Source: Bacteroidales bacterium (GTDB lineage: Bacteria > Bacteroidota > Bacteroidia > Bacteroidales > UBA932). Taken from it: 64,000 nt of DNA. The stretch covers positions 62,001 through 126,000 of the forward strand of contig JAFVWT010000004.1 of the NCBI GenBank assembly GCA_017501525.1, in the 5' to 3' direction. The notes beneath the pieces are model-generated. The model had not been told where the DNA came from. It worked only from the letters and a program-made list of their open reading frames with translations, and searched no databases. A program made the translations under genes and the position numbers. Every line of letters begins with the position of its first letter. Within the stretch, counting starts at the first letter, position 1. Shown piece after piece: positions 18,096 to 26,664 of the stretch.

Positions 18096-18686
18096 ATGGC
18101 AAATCAAATTTGGAAAGCGAGTGTACAAAAAGCGTTTTACGGCTTTGTGGGTTATACTCTTCTATCAGGAGTAGTAGGTGGTATTATATCTTTAACATCT
18201 GCTGCTGCAGGAGCAGCATCTTTGCTTAGTGGCGGAGGTGGTGGAGCAATGCTTGGTCCTATTATCGTAGGTATTTTAGCTTTGGTAGCATACGTATATT
18301 ACTTCTTGGGTATCAAGGGAATGAAAGAAGGATCTGTAGGCTCTATATTTGAAGAGGGAGCTGCACAACTTTATAAAGGTGCATTGCTCGGTCTTATCGG
18401 TGCAATCGTATCAATCATTCCTCTAATCGGTTTTGTGGGCAGTATCGTTTCATTGATAGGTTTTATTTTCATGTTGCTTGCATTCGGCAAACTTAAAAAA
18501 TTGCAGGCAAGTGAGTATATAACCAAAGGAGCTAAACAATTGTGGATTTCAATGATAGTACAGTTGGTGGCTGTAGTTATAGGTTTGATTCCTTTTGTAG
18601 GAGGTATCATTGCGATGATTTGTAGCATCGTTGTATTGGTACTTTCGTTCCTTGGCTGGAGAAACCTTTCAAAATCAGAAATTTAA
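18096..18686 (+). CDS. Glycine-rich integral membrane protein, unknown function
   Basis: A 196-residue very hydrophobic protein with about five membrane spans: two around a GGGGGA turn near residues 47-51, a central pair, and a final pair near 150-188. The halves around residues 90-130 and 145-190 resemble each other (IPLIGFVGSIVSLI versus IPFVGGIIAMICSI), suggesting an internal repeat. No catalytic or transport motif was recognised. It is a single-gene unit flanked by a promoter and a strong terminator. The C-terminus RNLSKSEI is polar and probably cytoplasmic. Confidence 0.75.
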   Translation: MANQIWKASVQKAFYGFVGYTLLSGVVGGIISLTSAAAGAASLLSGGGGGAMLGPIIVGILALVAYVYYFLGIKGMKEGSVGSIFEEGAAQLYKGALLGLIGAIVSIIPLIGFVGSIVSLIGFIFMLLAFGKLKKLQASEYITKGAKQLWISMIVQLVAVVIGLIPFVGGIIAMICSIVVLVLSFLGWRNLSKSEI

Positions 18687-18707
18687 ACATTTATCAATTA
18701 GTTTATG

Positions 18708-18745
18708 ACATCTGCAGAGATTTTCTTTGCAGATGTTTTTCTTTT
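18708..18745 (+). terminator. Rho-independent terminator
   Basis: ACATCTGCA and TGCAGATGT form a perfect 9-bp stem, followed by TTTTTCTTTT. It lies 22 nt after the stop of the membrane protein gene. Confidence 0.85.
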
Positions 18746-18766
18746 ATAACTGACTCATTTTCAAGT

Positions 18767-19693
18767 ATGAATAGATTTGCGAGTTGTCTTATTCCGGTTC
18801 TATCCCTTCTTATAGTTGCCGGTTGTGGGGGAGGGCCTTCCCAGGCAAATGGACAACGTCCAAAGAAATACTCTCTTCCCGAGGTGCCATCAATGATTCA
18901 AGGAGATGAGCTTCGAAAGGAGTATCTGCTGACTCATTATTGGGATCTCGTTGACTTTACTGATACAACCTCCTTTCAGAAATATTCTGTGGAACCGTTT
19001 TTTCGGGATTATATAGTATTGGTCAACTCAGTGGATGCTGACAAGTCGCAGAAAGTTATTACTGAGTTTTGGAAGGAGAAATGTCCATTTGGGACTCCTG
19101 TTTCACATTATTTTATATCATTGTTTGAAAAATATTTAGGCAACCCCAATTCTCCTTATCGTAATGATTCAAATTATATTGCTTTCCTAAGGTGTATGGT
19201 CGGATATTATCCTGCTGACTCCCTTGATTCCCGCCGTTATGAGGATAAATTGACTTTGGAACTCAAGAACCTTCCCGGTACCATGGCTGCAGATCTCTCT
19301 TTGCTGTCATGTAATGGTTCCACTTTTGAGCAAATTTCACTCCACTCTCTTAAATCAGATTATCTGCTCCTTTATTTCAATAATCCGGGTTGTACAGATT
19401 GCCAGAGGGTGACTTCTATCCTTAGTGGGCAATTGGCTCCTATACTCAATCAAAATGGGATTCTTGTGGTTTCAATTTATCCTGATGATGATTTTGAGCA
19501 ATTCAGAGAATATCATTTACCATCTGAGTGGGTTAAGACCATTGACCTTCAGCAGCAAATCAATCTTCAGCAACTCTATTATTTGAAGGCAATCCCTACC
19601 CTTTATTTGCTTGATAGAGATAAGCGAGTCGTTTTGCGCGATTGTACTGTTGAACAACTTTATAGACTCTTTGTCGCTCAATCGCATATTTGA
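18767..19693 (+). CDS. Lipoprotein with C-terminal thioredoxin-like domain
   Basis: A 308-residue protein with a lipoprotein signal peptide (lipobox VAGC, Cys20), a helical middle part of DUF5106 type (about 35-170) and a thioredoxin-like C-terminal domain. The domain has NPGCTDC, a CxxC redox pair at about residues 210-213, and the cis-proline strand AIPTLYLLD. Such proteins act as periplasmic or outer-membrane thiol-disulfide exchangers in Bacteroidota. It begins 22 nt after the preceding terminator; no clear -7 box was seen. The exact substrate is not evident. Confidence 0.82.
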   Translation: MNRFASCLIPVLSLLIVAGCGGGPSQANGQRPKKYSLPEVPSMIQGDELRKEYLLTHYWDLVDFTDTTSFQKYSVEPFFRDYIVLVNSVDADKSQKVITEFWKEKCPFGTPVSHYFISLFEKYLGNPNSPYRNDSNYIAFLRCMVGYYPADSLDSRRYEDKLTLELKNLPGTMAADLSLLSCNGSTFEQISLHSLKSDYLLLYFNNPGCTDCQRVTSILSGQLAPILNQNGILVVSIYPDDDFEQFREYHLPSEWVKTIDLQQQINLQQLYYLKAIPTLYLLDRDKRVVLRDCTVEQLYRLFVAQSHI

Positions 19694-19773
19694 ACATCAA
19701 CAAATCGGGGCCAAATATCATCCCTGCCCTGACACCGTTGTCCCCGAGCTGACTATTTCATAGTCACTTTTAA

Positions 19774-19800
19774 GTCATCCCCGACTTGATCGGGGATCTC
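19774..19800 (+). repeat. Palindromic dispersed repeat, copy 1
   Basis: A 27-nt unit starting GTCAT with the palindromic core CCCCGACTTGATCGGGG and ending ATCTC. It is identical to the copy at 20126. Such GTCAT-type palindromes are found dispersed between genes in many bacteria. Confidence 0.75.
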
Positions 19801-20087
19801 GGGGTTCTCTGGAACATAAAAATCAAGGCAAAGGAGGTTAATGTTCCTTTGGGTATCTGGTTGGCGGGAGGGTGTGGTTTTACCTTGTAGGTCGTGGTTG
19901 GAATGGAGGGTGGTGGTGTTGGACTTTTCGAAGGGTCGCGGCTTTGCCGCTTCCTTCTCTTTTACAACCCCCAGACCCCCTTTTTAAGGGGGCATTAGTC
20001 GCTGCGCTCCTACGCTCTTGTGTTTTGCTTTTGGGTTTGTCTATAAATGGTCGCTAAATGTGACGATGTCATCCCCAACCTAACGAA
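19801..20087. other. Gene-free repeat-rich intergenic stretch
   Basis: No credible gene. The region holds a C-rich/G-rich inverted repeat CCCCCTTTTTAAGGGGG at about 19976-19992, a degenerate GTCATCCCCAACC half-copy of the palindromic repeat at 20068-20080, and biased G/T-rich sequence. A short plus-strand frame here encodes a tryptophan- and leucine-rich peptide of no recognisable kind and was not accepted. Confidence 0.5.
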
Positions 20088-20114
20088 GTCATCCCCGACC
20101 CCGATCGGGGATCT
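20088..20114 (+). repeat. Palindromic dispersed repeat, copy 2 (variant)
   Basis: The same GTCAT-core-ATCT unit as at 19774, but the centre reads CCCCGACCCCGATCGGGG, one base longer in the middle with CC for TT. Confidence 0.7.
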
Positions 20115-20125
20115 AATCCGTTACC

Positions 20126-20152
20126 GTCATCCCCGACTTGATCGGGGATCTC
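20126..20152 (+). repeat. Palindromic dispersed repeat, copy 3
   Basis: Identical over 27 nt to the copy at 19774. It lies only 11 nt after copy 2, in the same orientation. Confidence 0.75.
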
Positions 20153-20216
20153 AAAACAATCACCCCAGTGTTGCAAGATTAGTCAGAGTCCGTTATTACC
20201 GACCTTGATGGAAAGA

Positions 20217-20241
20217 GATACCCGGTCGAGCCGGGTATGAC
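20217..20241 (-). repeat. Palindromic dispersed repeat, inverted variant
   Basis: On the minus strand: GTCATA, then CCCGGCTCGACCGGG, then TATC. It has the same architecture (GTCAT, GC palindrome, ATC) in opposite orientation with a changed core. A further degenerate relative begins GTCATGCCTGG on the minus strand near 20254-20278. Confidence 0.65.
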
Positions 20242-20376
20242 GTATGTGGTAGCGGAGTTCTGGTCAGTCCAGGCATGACGCAAATAGTAACTATGTTCCG
20301 ATTTTACGTTCAGTAAACTCCGCTTCTTAGGGCTTTCCTACCCTGCAACTATATCTTTTTATTCAATCTCCAAACA

Positions 20377-20416
20377 AAAAGGGGATGACTAATTTCTTTT
20401 TTAGCCATCCCCTTTT
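20377..20416. terminator. Bidirectional terminator downstream of the 630-residue lipoprotein gene
   Basis: AAAAGGGGATG and CATCCCCTTTT form an 11-bp stem, extended by CTAA/TTAG across one mismatch. It has A/T tracts on both sides and lies 24 nt beyond the minus-strand stop at 20440. Confidence 0.8.
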
Positions 20417-20439
20417 AAGGTATATTGTCAAAGTTGACT

Positions 20440-22332
20440 TTATTTTCTGATATTTCTTATTTCAGCAGCATTCTTTCTGATGAGATTCATCTGGTCAATC
20501 TCTCCTCTGAGGTCTTCTTTTATTACAGGACCTGTCCATTCACCGGTGATAACATTTCCTTTGTCATCAACCATATCAAATACAAAGTGATAATTCTCAT
20601 CACCTACATTCGAAATTGTCACTTGACCGCTTGAAATAGGTGCGCTATGTGTTGAGTAACCCTCATGGTCAGGTGTCAAATCTCCATAATATGTGAATAA
20701 TACACTATTTGCGTAGTCAATGAAACCGGGATACATTGTATATTCTTGTGTTTTCCATTCAATATTGAATGTTCCTTGAGGAGTTTCTGTTCCATTGTCT
20801 TCGTGTAGTAGAAGTTCAGTTGTGAACATATCTCCATAACCTGAAGGATATTGGTCGTTTGCACCATATATCATAATGAACCACGAGTCGTGTTCCTCAT
20901 CCACTTGATTTCCGAAAAGGTACATATAACATTGGGTCTCTTCAGGGAAATTGTATGTATGGTCTTCAGTCATTGTACTCCAAGGTCTTTGGGGCATTGC
21001 CAGGTCATTGTCATTGAAATTGCCAACTACGATTTCTCCCTGATATTCACCGGTTATTGATACTCCTTCTGCAGTTGTCAAGTCAACTGTAATGACGTAT
21101 GTATCGCTACTTAGTTCCACGTGAAATGTTCCACCTGTTATTGCGCTTGCAAGTTTGGTGTTGGTTGTAGGATCAACATAGGTGAGTCGGCTTCCCACAA
21201 AACTGAGTTCTCCGTACAAATCTTCTATTGTACCCGGCTCGAATCTATAAGGCTGAGAATATGAGTAGGGTTGGTTTCTATTGGGAAGAATTGTGTATGT
21301 ACCCTCTACGATTGGAATATTGGGATTGTTGTAATCAGGGTTCTTTGTCATGTAAACATTCAGCAATGTGAGGTGGTATCCTGATACAAGAGTTCCTTCT
21401 TCATCAAATTCCGCATCGAACAGCTCGATAGCGCAGTCGTCAGCCATAGGTCTGTACCAGTTACCCCAATATCTCATCTGTCCGTATGTGAATGTTATAT
21501 CCTGATCATCCTGGAATGGTTGGTATGCAGCAGTACCTGTCTCTACAAATTGGATTTGACCTTGGTATTTTGCTTTGAAAGGCTCTTCGTTTAGATATAA
21601 TACTCCGTCAACGATAATGGTGTATTCAGCACCTTGTCTGCTAACCTCTACTGTCCCTACAATTGGAGATGAAACAATCTCTCCGCCTTCGGTAAGTATC
21701 TCTACATATGAGTATGAAGGGTTGTATGTGAAAGGAGACATATCAGTATTTGGCTCGTATGTTCCGTTAGGTAGAACAGCATTTATCGGATCTTCGTCAG
21801 CTACATTGTACAGGTCCAGCATCAACTTGATATCTCCCTCCCATTCAAGTTCAGAGGTGTTGCCAAGAACTAACTCATAGTTTCCGGCACCTGCGGTATT
21901 ATCTGTTCTGTATTGTGCTTCAATTACTCTTGGAAGGGTATATCCATCAAAGTCGTCATCAGCAGTAGTTGCTTGCACAGATTGGAATGCAGTATTTTTA
22001 TCATTCTTGGCAACTGCATAGATGGTATATTGTGTGTTCTCCTCCAATTGTTCAAAAGTGTATGACGTAATTGTCGACTCTACCGAGGTTCCTGAAGAAA
22101 TAACATCCTCTGCAGAGAGAGTTCCTTCTGCGCTTTTGGAAATGTGCAGGAATGACTCTGTCGCATTTGTAAAGGCTACATCTATGGTGATGTTGTAAGC
22201 AGTTGTGTTGTTGATACTGATACTGACTTGTGCATCAAGAGTGTTGTCTGGATTATCCTTTTTGCAACTCGTTGTGAAAAGGGTAATTGAAAGAACTGTC
22301 AGTAAAGCAGCAATATTGTAAAAATGTCTCAT
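20440..22332 (-). CDS. Surface lipoprotein: FN3-like domain plus three beta modules
   Basis: A 630-residue lipoprotein with signal peptide and lipobox TTSC (Cys23) followed by KKD. Residues about 30-125 form a fibronectin-III-like domain (EENTQYTIYAVAKND). Three modules follow (about 130-270, 270-450, 450-620), each with an NGTYEP/EGTYTI/QGTFNI turn, a segment on GG/SSG plus V-x-V, and a final TGEYQGEI-like strand. They are homologous to modules in the neighbouring lipoproteins. The gene is 36 nt downstream of the 495-residue lipoprotein gene and probably co-transcribed. Function unknown. Confidence 0.78.
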   Translation of the reverse strand: MRHFYNIAALLTVLSITLFTTSCKKDNPDNTLDAQVSISINNTTAYNITIDVAFTNATESFLHISKSAEGTLSAEDVISSGTSVESTITSYTFEQLEENTQYTIYAVAKNDKNTAFQSVQATTADDDFDGYTLPRVIEAQYRTDNTAGAGNYELVLGNTSELEWEGDIKLMLDLYNVADEDPINAVLPNGTYEPNTDMSPFTYNPSYSYVEILTEGGEIVSSPIVGTVEVSRQGAEYTIIVDGVLYLNEEPFKAKYQGQIQFVETGTAAYQPFQDDQDITFTYGQMRYWGNWYRPMADDCAIELFDAEFDEEGTLVSGYHLTLLNVYMTKNPDYNNPNIPIVEGTYTILPNRNQPYSYSQPYRFEPGTIEDLYGELSFVGSRLTYVDPTTNTKLASAITGGTFHVELSSDTYVITVDLTTAEGVSITGEYQGEIVVGNFNDNDLAMPQRPWSTMTEDHTYNFPEETQCYMYLFGNQVDEEHDSWFIMIYGANDQYPSGYGDMFTTELLLHEDNGTETPQGTFNIEWKTQEYTMYPGFIDYANSVLFTYYGDLTPDHEGYSTHSAPISSGQVTISNVGDENYHFVFDMVDDKGNVITGEWTGPVIKEDLRGEIDQMNLIRKNAAEIRNIRK

Positions 22333-22368
22333 GATTTATTGTTGTTTGTTGTTATTCAAAAGTGTTGG

Positions 22369-23856
22369 TTATTGCCTCTTCATATCTTTAATTTCTCCGA
22401 TGTAGGTCATCTTGATGTTTAATGTTCCATTACTTCCGTCGACAGCTGTACCAATAAGATCGAAGGTGTACTCATCTCCATTTACAGATACCTCAAGGGT
22501 ACATTCTGTAAAATTACCGTAGAAGTAAGGGTAACTATAAATGTCTACCTTGCTATGTTGGGTATTGATATGTCCATCTTCTACAGTATATGTGCCGGCA
22601 GGTAATCCGTCGTTGCCATTGTTGCAGATAGTTGGATCAATGTATATGTCCAAAGTAAGTTCATTCCAATTTGTGTCATTGAATTTTATATAATACTGGC
22701 CTGGAACTTCTCCGTTTGCAGTTATTCTTCTTGGCTGACTTGTAGAAGGGTCGGGAATAAATTCATAATAGTCTTGATCTGGTTGGTCTTCAGGAAGTTG
22801 AATGCCGGGGATAAGTCCGTTGTATTCTAAGGTGACGATATCACCGAGTTCTGCAATCGTGAAGGTACCGGTCATCTGGTAGTGGACTTCTCTTGTCTCT
22901 TCGTTAGGGGTAGCTATAATAGTTACTTCACCTTCTGAGAATCTAAGAGGGTTTTCGTCATCAGGTCTTTGGAATGATGTGAATGATGAACCCAGGTAGC
23001 CGGCAGTTGATGAGCCTAATTCAAATGTTCCTGATGAGAGGTATTTGGATTCAACGTCATCATAGAAATCAAGTTTTAATGTGTATCCTTTTTCTGAGTC
23101 TGTGAATGTTACAAAGTAGTTCTGAGAGTCGCTGAATGACATCTTTGAGCCACTTGCCTCATCAGGATTGACTACATAGGTGAGTGTCTCTCTTAATGTA
23201 GTGGCCTCCACAACAGTAAATTCTTCATATTTTTCATTTTTGATACCTGCATATACCTGGTATTCAGTTTCTGAGTCCAACTCTTGAGCAGTAATGGTAA
23301 CTGTGGTATTTGTTTCAAACTCCTGGCCGTGATTGAAAATGTCATCAATGCTTACTTCTCTGGATCCTTTTTTTACTGTCAACCATTTTGCGCTATCTCC
23401 ATTTGCTGATGTTACTGTAAAAGTAATGGTATTGTGTGTGGTTTGAACATCAGAGATAGAGATAGTAGGCTCAGGAATCTGCTCAGAGGTGGTGGCCTGA
23501 ACTTTTGCTACTTGAGAAAGAGTACCATCGTTTTCAGCTGCAGCAGCAATTGTATATGTGGTGTTGCTTTCAAGTTCTGAAATTGTGAGTGTTTGCTCTG
23601 AACCAAAATCAAATGATGTTCCATTTGCCATAATGTCGGCAGCTTCAGTTGTCAATTCATTACCTATTATATATATGTATTTGACAGAAGTTGCATTTTG
23701 TGCTGAAATGGAAACTGAAATTGAATTTTCAGTAGTTCCGCTGACCTGCAGATCAATTGTAGGCACAACGGATGGGGTCTCTTTTTTACATGATGTACTT
23801 GCACTAATTATTGCAACAAGTGAAAATAATACGGTTAGTAGTTTAACTTTTTTCAT
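22369..23856 (-). CDS. Surface lipoprotein: two FN3-like domains plus two beta modules
   Basis: A 495-residue lipoprotein (lipobox ASTSC, Cys23, then KKE). Two FN3-like domains (about 30-125 and 128-220) each end in a T-x-Y-x-I/V-x-A strand (SNTTYTIAAAAEND, SETEYQVYAGIKNE). The C-terminal half has two modules with SSGTFELG and PAGTYTVE turns and final strands EYNGLI and TYIGEI. It is first in a two-gene operon under a consensus Bacteroidota promoter with a leader of about 105 nt. It is most related in plan to the large lipoprotein at 31.5 kb. Confidence 0.78.
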   Translation of the reverse strand: MKKVKLLTVLFSLVAIISASTSCKKETPSVVPTIDLQVSGTTENSISVSISAQNATSVKYIYIIGNELTTEAADIMANGTSFDFGSEQTLTISELESNTTYTIAAAAENDGTLSQVAKVQATTSEQIPEPTISISDVQTTHNTITFTVTSANGDSAKWLTVKKGSREVSIDDIFNHGQEFETNTTVTITAQELDSETEYQVYAGIKNEKYEEFTVVEATTLRETLTYVVNPDEASGSKMSFSDSQNYFVTFTDSEKGYTLKLDFYDDVESKYLSSGTFELGSSTAGYLGSSFTSFQRPDDENPLRFSEGEVTIIATPNEETREVHYQMTGTFTIAELGDIVTLEYNGLIPGIQLPEDQPDQDYYEFIPDPSTSQPRRITANGEVPGQYYIKFNDTNWNELTLDIYIDPTICNNGNDGLPAGTYTVEDGHINTQHSKVDIYSYPYFYGNFTECTLEVSVNGDEYTFDLIGTAVDGSNGTLNIKMTYIGEIKDMKRQ

Positions 23857-23969
23857 GCTGTTTTTAAATTGATATTATTTTGTTAATATATATTTATGTC
23901 TCGTGTGTTGTGTTTGCTGTTAATATATCTGGTATAAAAGTGTTCTTTTGCGTTATTAATTTGATGTCT

Positions 23970-24001
23970 CAAAACTAAGCAGGTAATTTCATTTATCCAA
24001 A
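23970..24001 (-). promoter_or_regulatory. Consensus promoter of the lipoprotein operon
   Basis: On the minus strand TTTG (23998-24001) is followed after 20 nt by TAGTTTTG (23970-23977). Both boxes match the Bacteroidota consensus. The predicted transcript start near 23962 gives a 105-nt leader. Confidence 0.7.
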
Positions 24002-24073
24002 TTTTTTTAGTAAAAAATCAAATAAATATAACTTTAATTGAAAAAATATCGTATTAAGTTAAAAAAATATATA

Positions 24074-24081
24074 TATCTTTG
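24074..24081 (+). promoter_or_regulatory. -7 promoter box of the C11 peptidase gene
   Basis: TATCTTTG matches TAnnTTTG; no -33 TTTG at good spacing. It is divergent from the lipoprotein-operon promoter, about 70 nt apart in an AT-rich 325-nt region that holds no gene. Confidence 0.45.
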
Positions 24082-24181
24082 TCTTGCTATTACGGGGTAA
24101 TCGTTCGCAATTCAAAAATTTTGCCAAATTCTCCATAAATGTGTAAAAGATTAATTATTCATTAATTTATAATATTGTTAT

Positions 24182-25390
24182 ATGAAGACAAACTTTAAAA
24201 TCTTATTGTCGCTATTTGTGCTCCTCGGATTAATGCTTTCCTGCACTAAGGAGTAGACAGATGTTCCTACTCCTCCGGAAAATGAACAGAATCCTCCTGT
24301 AGAGGAACCTCTTACCCAGTCGCACACCTTGATTGTGTTTATGCAAGGAGACAATGGCCTGGAGGAATTTATGGATGTCAATCTTCAGAGAGTGGTTACA
24401 GCATACTACGAAATTCCGCAGGATTTGGGCAAAATTGTAGTCTTTTATGATAGGGGAAACTATACTCGTCTGACAGAATTGTATCTTGATGATGGAATGG
24501 CTAAGCAACGTTTGATTAAAGAATACAATACTGCTGAATCGACAGTCGATGTTGAATTTATGGCTGGAGTTTTTGATTTGATTCGTCAGGAGGTTCCTTC
24601 TGAAACTTATGGACTAATCCTCTCGTCCCACGGTGGTGGTTGGGTCCCGGCTGACATTTACGATTTGTATCTGTTCCTTGACACTTCGTATGAACAACCC
24701 TTGGCTGAGAGAAGTTTCTATGGACAGGATGGTGTAGAGTGTATGGAGTTGCCCCAACTCGCACAGGCACTCAGCGGCTGGAAATTTGAATATCTGATTT
24801 TCGATGCTTGTTTTATGGCATCAGTGGAGGGATTGTATGAGCTGAGAAATATCTCAGATTATGTAATAGCCTCATCAGCAGAGATACTCGGTACGGGTTT
24901 CCCATATGAAGATATAATTCCGTTGCTGTTCTCTACTGAAAATCACTCGCTTAGAAAAGCATGTGAGTCATATATGCAACTTTATTCGGAGTCATCAGGT
25001 ACAATTTCCCTTGTGGATTGTGCGAAATTGGACCAGCTGGCAGCAGTTATGGCCCAAATTAATCAGCAGGTAGGAAATAAGTCTGTGGATGCATCACTTA
25101 TCCAGCCTTATGAGGGATTCAGTACTCACCTTTATTTCGATTTTGAACAATATATCGAGCAACTGACAACTGATGAACAATTGTTGGAGAGTTTCAAAGA
25201 AGCTCTTGAGCAGGCGGTAATATACACAGACCATACACCTGAGTTTTATTCTGCAGTTGGTTCAGAGCCCAGATATATAGATTTGCCACGCAGCTGTGGT
25301 TTGACCTGTCATGTGCCCCAGCCGGGATGTGACAATACCCATGCTGCATTTCTGGAGACTGCTTGGGCAAAAGCTGTCAATGCTTATTAG
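24182..25390 (+). pseudogene. Clostripain-family (C11) lipoprotein peptidase interrupted by in-frame TAG
   Basis: From the ATG at 24182 the frame encodes a full lipoprotein signal peptide (lipobox MLSC, Cys21), then TKE, then a TAG codon at 24254-24256 (codon 25). It continues open in the same frame to 25390. After the stop come a proline-rich linker and a C11 domain with the catalytic pair: His150 in SSHGGGW and Cys210 in FDACFMAS. C11 enzymes are secreted arginine/lysine-directed cysteine proteases. The only downstream ATG (24329) lies inside the first beta strand of the domain, so a re-start would give an unexported, damaged protein. It is a nonsense pseudogene, a read-through gene, or a sequence error; the rest of the frame shows no decay. 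Confidence 0.8.
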
Positions 25391-25474
25391 GATTCCTGAT
25401 ACAGGATATTCTCGCAGAAGAAATGAAATGGATGCTATATAAATCTCTCCGGAGTATTTTATAGAAGTCCCAAT

Positions 25475-25516
25475 AAAAAAACTCAGAAATGTCATGAACC
25501 ATTTCTGAGTTTTTTT
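25475..25516. terminator. Bidirectional terminator between convergent genes
   Basis: ACTCAGAAATG and CATTTCTGAGT form an 11-bp stem, extended by seven A on the left and six T on the right, around an 8-nt loop. It serves both the C11 peptidase gene and the convergent AraC gene. Confidence 0.88.
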
Positions 25517-25576
25517 ATTGTATACAGCCGGCAGAAAATTCCACATATGACTGTGATCCGTATAATATGGACTTGT

Positions 25577-26443
25577 CTATTGTTTTCTCCTTTCTGCTTT
25601 TTTGATTCGGTATTCTTTCCTGATCTTAAGAGGTGTATTGCCGAGGAATCGTTTGCAGAACTCGCTCAAATGTCCTGTACCGGAGAAGTTGAATTTCTCT
25701 GCAATACTGTTAATTGAAAGGTCTGTTTCACAGAGGTCTTTGTATATTTCCTTGCTCCTCTCTTCCTGCATCCAGTTGTAAGGGGTTATATTGCTATAGT
25801 ACTTTCTGAAGATAATATTGAAGGTGTGGATATCGTATCCGCATAGCTCTGCCAAATGATTAAGATTTTTGGCTTTTGGTCTGTTGTTCTCAATGAGTGT
25901 CCTGAATGAAAACTCTTTACTGAACAGGTTGTAGAGCATTTGGAGCAACTCTTTCGGGGAGTAGTAGAATCTGAATACTACAAACATTGATTCGTGCAAG
26001 GAACTATGCATATATGCGCAACTTATGTCGTCATTGATAAATTTGTTGGCCAGTTGCATCCAAGACTCAAGAGCTTCTGTGAAAGGGAGGGCTTTGAAGT
26101 CGTATTCAATGTTCTTGTAGCTGTTCTTGTATAGTTTGAAAAGTGTACCAAGATCGCATGTGGCGCCGGTTTTAGTAAAATACGAGATTAGAATTTTAGT
26201 TTCTGAGTTTGCGGTTATCTCGTATGTGAACTCTTTGTAGCAGAATATGAAATGGTGCTCATCTACTTTAAGATTTTCTTTTTCAACCGAGTTTACCGTA
26301 ATGCTCCCTTTCTCCACGAATATGATGTGATTCAATTCGCTCTTTTCAATAGCGAAAGTGTCTCCGGTGTAATGGTGCTCTATATAGAAGCCTTCGTCAT
26401 TATGTTTTATTAGTGGGCATGATGCAGGGCACTGTTGTTTCAT
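25577..26443 (-). CDS. AraC-family transcriptional regulator
   Basis: A 288-residue protein. The N-terminal part (about 1-150) is cupin-like, with a segment like a ligand-sensing beta barrel; the C-terminal 100 residues carry the two helix-turn-helix motifs of AraC/XylS (LNHLAELCGYDIHTFN and INSIAEKFNFSGTGHLSEF). The second has the usual signature F-x-x-x-x-F-x-R-x-x-G-x-T-P (FCKRFLGNTP). It is transcribed alone, ending at the shared terminator. Its targets are not evident from the window; the neighbouring C11 peptidase or SulP genes are possible but unsupported. Confidence 0.88.
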   Translation of the reverse strand: MKQQCPASCPLIKHNDEGFYIEHHYTGDTFAIEKSELNHIIFVEKGSITVNSVEKENLKVDEHHFIFCYKEFTYEITANSETKILISYFTKTGATCDLGTLFKLYKNSYKNIEYDFKALPFTEALESWMQLANKFINDDISCAYMHSSLHESMFVVFRFYYSPKELLQMLYNLFSKEFSFRTLIENNRPKAKNLNHLAELCGYDIHTFNIIFRKYYSNITPYNWMQEERSKEIYKDLCETDLSINSIAEKFNFSGTGHLSEFCKRFLGNTPLKIRKEYRIKKAERRKQ

Positions 26444-26577
26444 ATTTCTGATATTTTAATGTATTTTTCGGTAAAAATATGCAAAACTTTTGAATTATTG
26501 ATGAAAAAACATATTTTTTGTTACTTTAAAAATAATTATTTTGTTCATAATATTTGCGTAAGTGCTTTAAAATCATA

Positions 26578-26616
26578 AAAATACCGCAGTTTACCATAAG
26601 TAAACTGCGGTATTTA
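26578..26616 (-). terminator. Terminator of the SulP transporter gene
   Basis: AAATACCGCAGTTTAC and GTAAACTGCGGTATTT form a 16-bp perfect stem with a 5-nt loop. On the minus strand it is followed by TTTATG. It stands 49 nt after the SulP stop codon and can act in both directions. Confidence 0.85.
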
Positions 26617-26664
26617 TTTTTAGAATATCCCTAATGTAAATTCTATGTTGGTTTATTCGGGCAT

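Noticed and set aside
19872..20057. 61-codon plus-strand frame in the repeat field
   Set aside because: Tryptophan-, leucine- and arginine-rich product from G/C-rich repeats; no start signal or homology pattern.
19774..20152. Possible CRISPR array
   Set aside because: The repeats are palindromic, irregularly spaced (11 to about 290 nt), occur in both orientations and have no cas genes nearby.
24329..25390. Independent C11 peptidase gene starting at the internal ATG
   Set aside because: The ATG is within the first beta strand (LIVFMQGDN); the true start with a lipoprotein signal lies upstream in the same frame, before the TAG.
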